Assembly: GCA_016784025.1 (NCBI GenBank)
Contig: JADHVL010000016.1
Location: 27,152-91,151 of the forward strand
Source of the DNA: Fidelibacterota bacterium
GTDB taxonomy: Bacteria; Fidelibacterota; UBA8477; JABMPR01
DNA: 64,000 bases
Direction: 5' to 3'
The notes beneath the pieces were generated by a model, which saw only the letters and a list, made by a program, of their open reading frames with translations, searched no databases and was not told the DNA's origin. Made by a program: the position numbers and the translations under genes. Below are positions 63,901 through 64,000 of the stretch, in pieces (position 1 is the first letter of the stretch; the number at the start of each line of letters is the position of its first letter).

Positions 63901-64000
63901 GCCATCGGTCATTGTCGAAGCACCATAAACGGTACCCGTGGGAACGTGTAGTGCAATAACGTTAGCTCCGACCAGCACCTCACCATCAGTATTGGTAACC
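60961..64000 (-). CDS. TonB-dependent receptor, Oar-like (5' end outside window)
   Basis: At least 1,013 residues are present; the frame stays open to the right edge. The visible N-terminus is inside a carboxypeptidase-like domain (TNTDGEVLVGANVIAL, ASYIGYSDQ). The plug follows, with LPTISRGQKDFTRLTP and NNFSLDGSIFNNPFG, then IAPFDVREGGFTGAGINAVTK. The barrel fills the rest and ends in QFGVHYLF with the terminal Phe expected for outer-membrane insertion. The layout matches Oar/OmpA-related TonB receptors of 1,000 or more residues, common in the FCB group and Myxococcus. The ligand is unknown. Confidence 0.88.
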   Translation of the reverse strand, partial: VTNTDGEVLVGANVIALHVPTGTVYGASTMTDGYYYIPNMKIGGPYVVSASYIGYSDQRKDDLFLALNVDQFYGFNLQAEAMQGGTVLVTAEQSEINPNRTGAETSINTELLESLPTISRGQKDFTRLTPESDGNSFGGRNNLYNNFSLDGSIFNNPFGLDYAVPGGQTEAQPVSLDAIEQVQVSIAPFDVREGGFTGAGINAVTKSGTNTFKASVYHYLRNEALVGTKVGDVETENLDFATSQSGISLGGPIIKDKLFYFVNFEAERRDQLAHNFIADDGSTGANVTSVDADSIAMVQARLRDYWDYEPGAYQGYNHETFNNKFLAKIDWNISNTHNLTFRYNYLDSWKDILPHPEAIIGRGPTSFRLPFENSSYRIFNKINSYVAELNSRFSNKLANKLMVGYTQFRDEREPKSVGWPVVDIFDGSGNLAISMGSEMFSTHNRLYQDVFQFTDNLTYYMDKHTLTAGVNLEVLKFDNSFNLFFYPWNTFGSVQAFLNNDDTEIDFNAQAAASDANDYTWAYVDVGQLGIYAQDQFRATDDIKLTLGLRVDYPLYLNEIEEDTDITGFDGWVDLDGNPVDVDPSTWPEAKPLFAPRFGFNWDVHGDKTMQLRGGSGVFTGRIPFVWLGNQASNAVINPGYTFQVNDTGDDFNYPQVWKNDIALDKVFGDGWLASFEAIYSKDLNAVVHRNYNMRKPTGSLSGTGDTRPVFQGDEANIYSPAVGYATFLEAGAIVLENTEEGFQQSFTGKLAKKFDFGMTANVSYTNITSKDLTSIPAEIAADAFQRNPIVDGPNNAMLSNSRYGLKHRVISSAVYKKSYGNMNTSLAMFFETGVGNRYSFTYAGDLNGDAILNNDLLYVPEDASDIHFGTVTDGVGTVAPNAAEQWTALDAFIEQDDYLSTRRGDYAERNGAMLPWFSQLDLKAVQEVSLGLGGMDHTLQFSLDILNIGNMINSAWGVRQLSTTWNPITVTGVDDNGVPYFSFNTSLEDSYVDDTSIASKWQMQFGVHYLF

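Overview
The window looks like chromosomal DNA of a Gram-negative member of the FCB group, most plausibly Marinimicrobia (SAR406) or a neighbouring phylum. This is an inference from three things: a secreted protein with an NYPNPFNP-type C-terminal sorting domain, TonB-dependent receptors with carboxypeptidase-like N-terminal domains, and alternative complex III paired with an A2-type caa3 oxidase. No rRNA or tRNA gene was found that could settle the taxonomy. I saw no integrase, transposase, prophage or CRISPR array.

Region 1 (1-14.4 kb) is an origin-proximal block. dnaA runs off the left edge on the minus strand. Opposite it run rpmH-rnpA-yidD-yidC-mnmE-mnmG-mfd, followed by three parvulin-type chaperone/isomerase genes. 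A perfect 16-bp parS palindrome lies across the mnmG/mfd junction, and a two-mismatch relative lies just before mnmG. After the last parvulin gene and a terminator comes about 745 bp of AT-rich non-coding DNA with three DnaA-box-like 9-mers in exact 15-bp register. This is a candidate replication origin, distinct from the dnaA-rpmH gap.

Region 2 (14.4-25 kb) holds a Na/Pi transporter with a PhoU-like partner, and a minus-strand ArsR-thioredoxin-CcdA-permease-thioredoxin cluster interrupted by an 84-bp heptamer tandem repeat. It also holds a monomeric isocitrate dehydrogenase, a secreted nickel superoxide dismutase and several small conserved proteins.

Region 3 (25.1-30.8 kb) is the terminal oxidase operon: sco-ctaD-ctaE-ctaF-ctaC-ctaB. 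A decayed duplicate of the ctaB start lies directly before ctaB.

Region 4 (30.8-53 kb) is mixed. It contains a YfiR / CHASE8-type histidine kinase / response regulator operon, a glycyl radical enzyme of the hydroxyproline-dehydratase type with its activase, a Nudix hydrolase, an MFS transporter, recO and membrane proteins. It also has a 1,000-residue LVIVD-repeat surface protein with cohesin- and dockerin-like parts, two Dpp-type permeases, a MerR/TipA-type regulator with a 19-bp-spacer promoter, a TonB-dependent receptor and a YcaQ-type DNA glycosylase. Two 24-bp palindromes with compensatory base changes sit upstream of two unrelated genes.

Region 5 (53.3-64 kb) is a complete alternative complex III operon (actABCDEF), then a terminator-rich gap and a large TonB-dependent receptor that runs off the right edge. 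Together with region 3 it forms a quinol-to-oxygen electron transfer chain. The glycyl radical enzyme implies that the cell also meets anoxic conditions.
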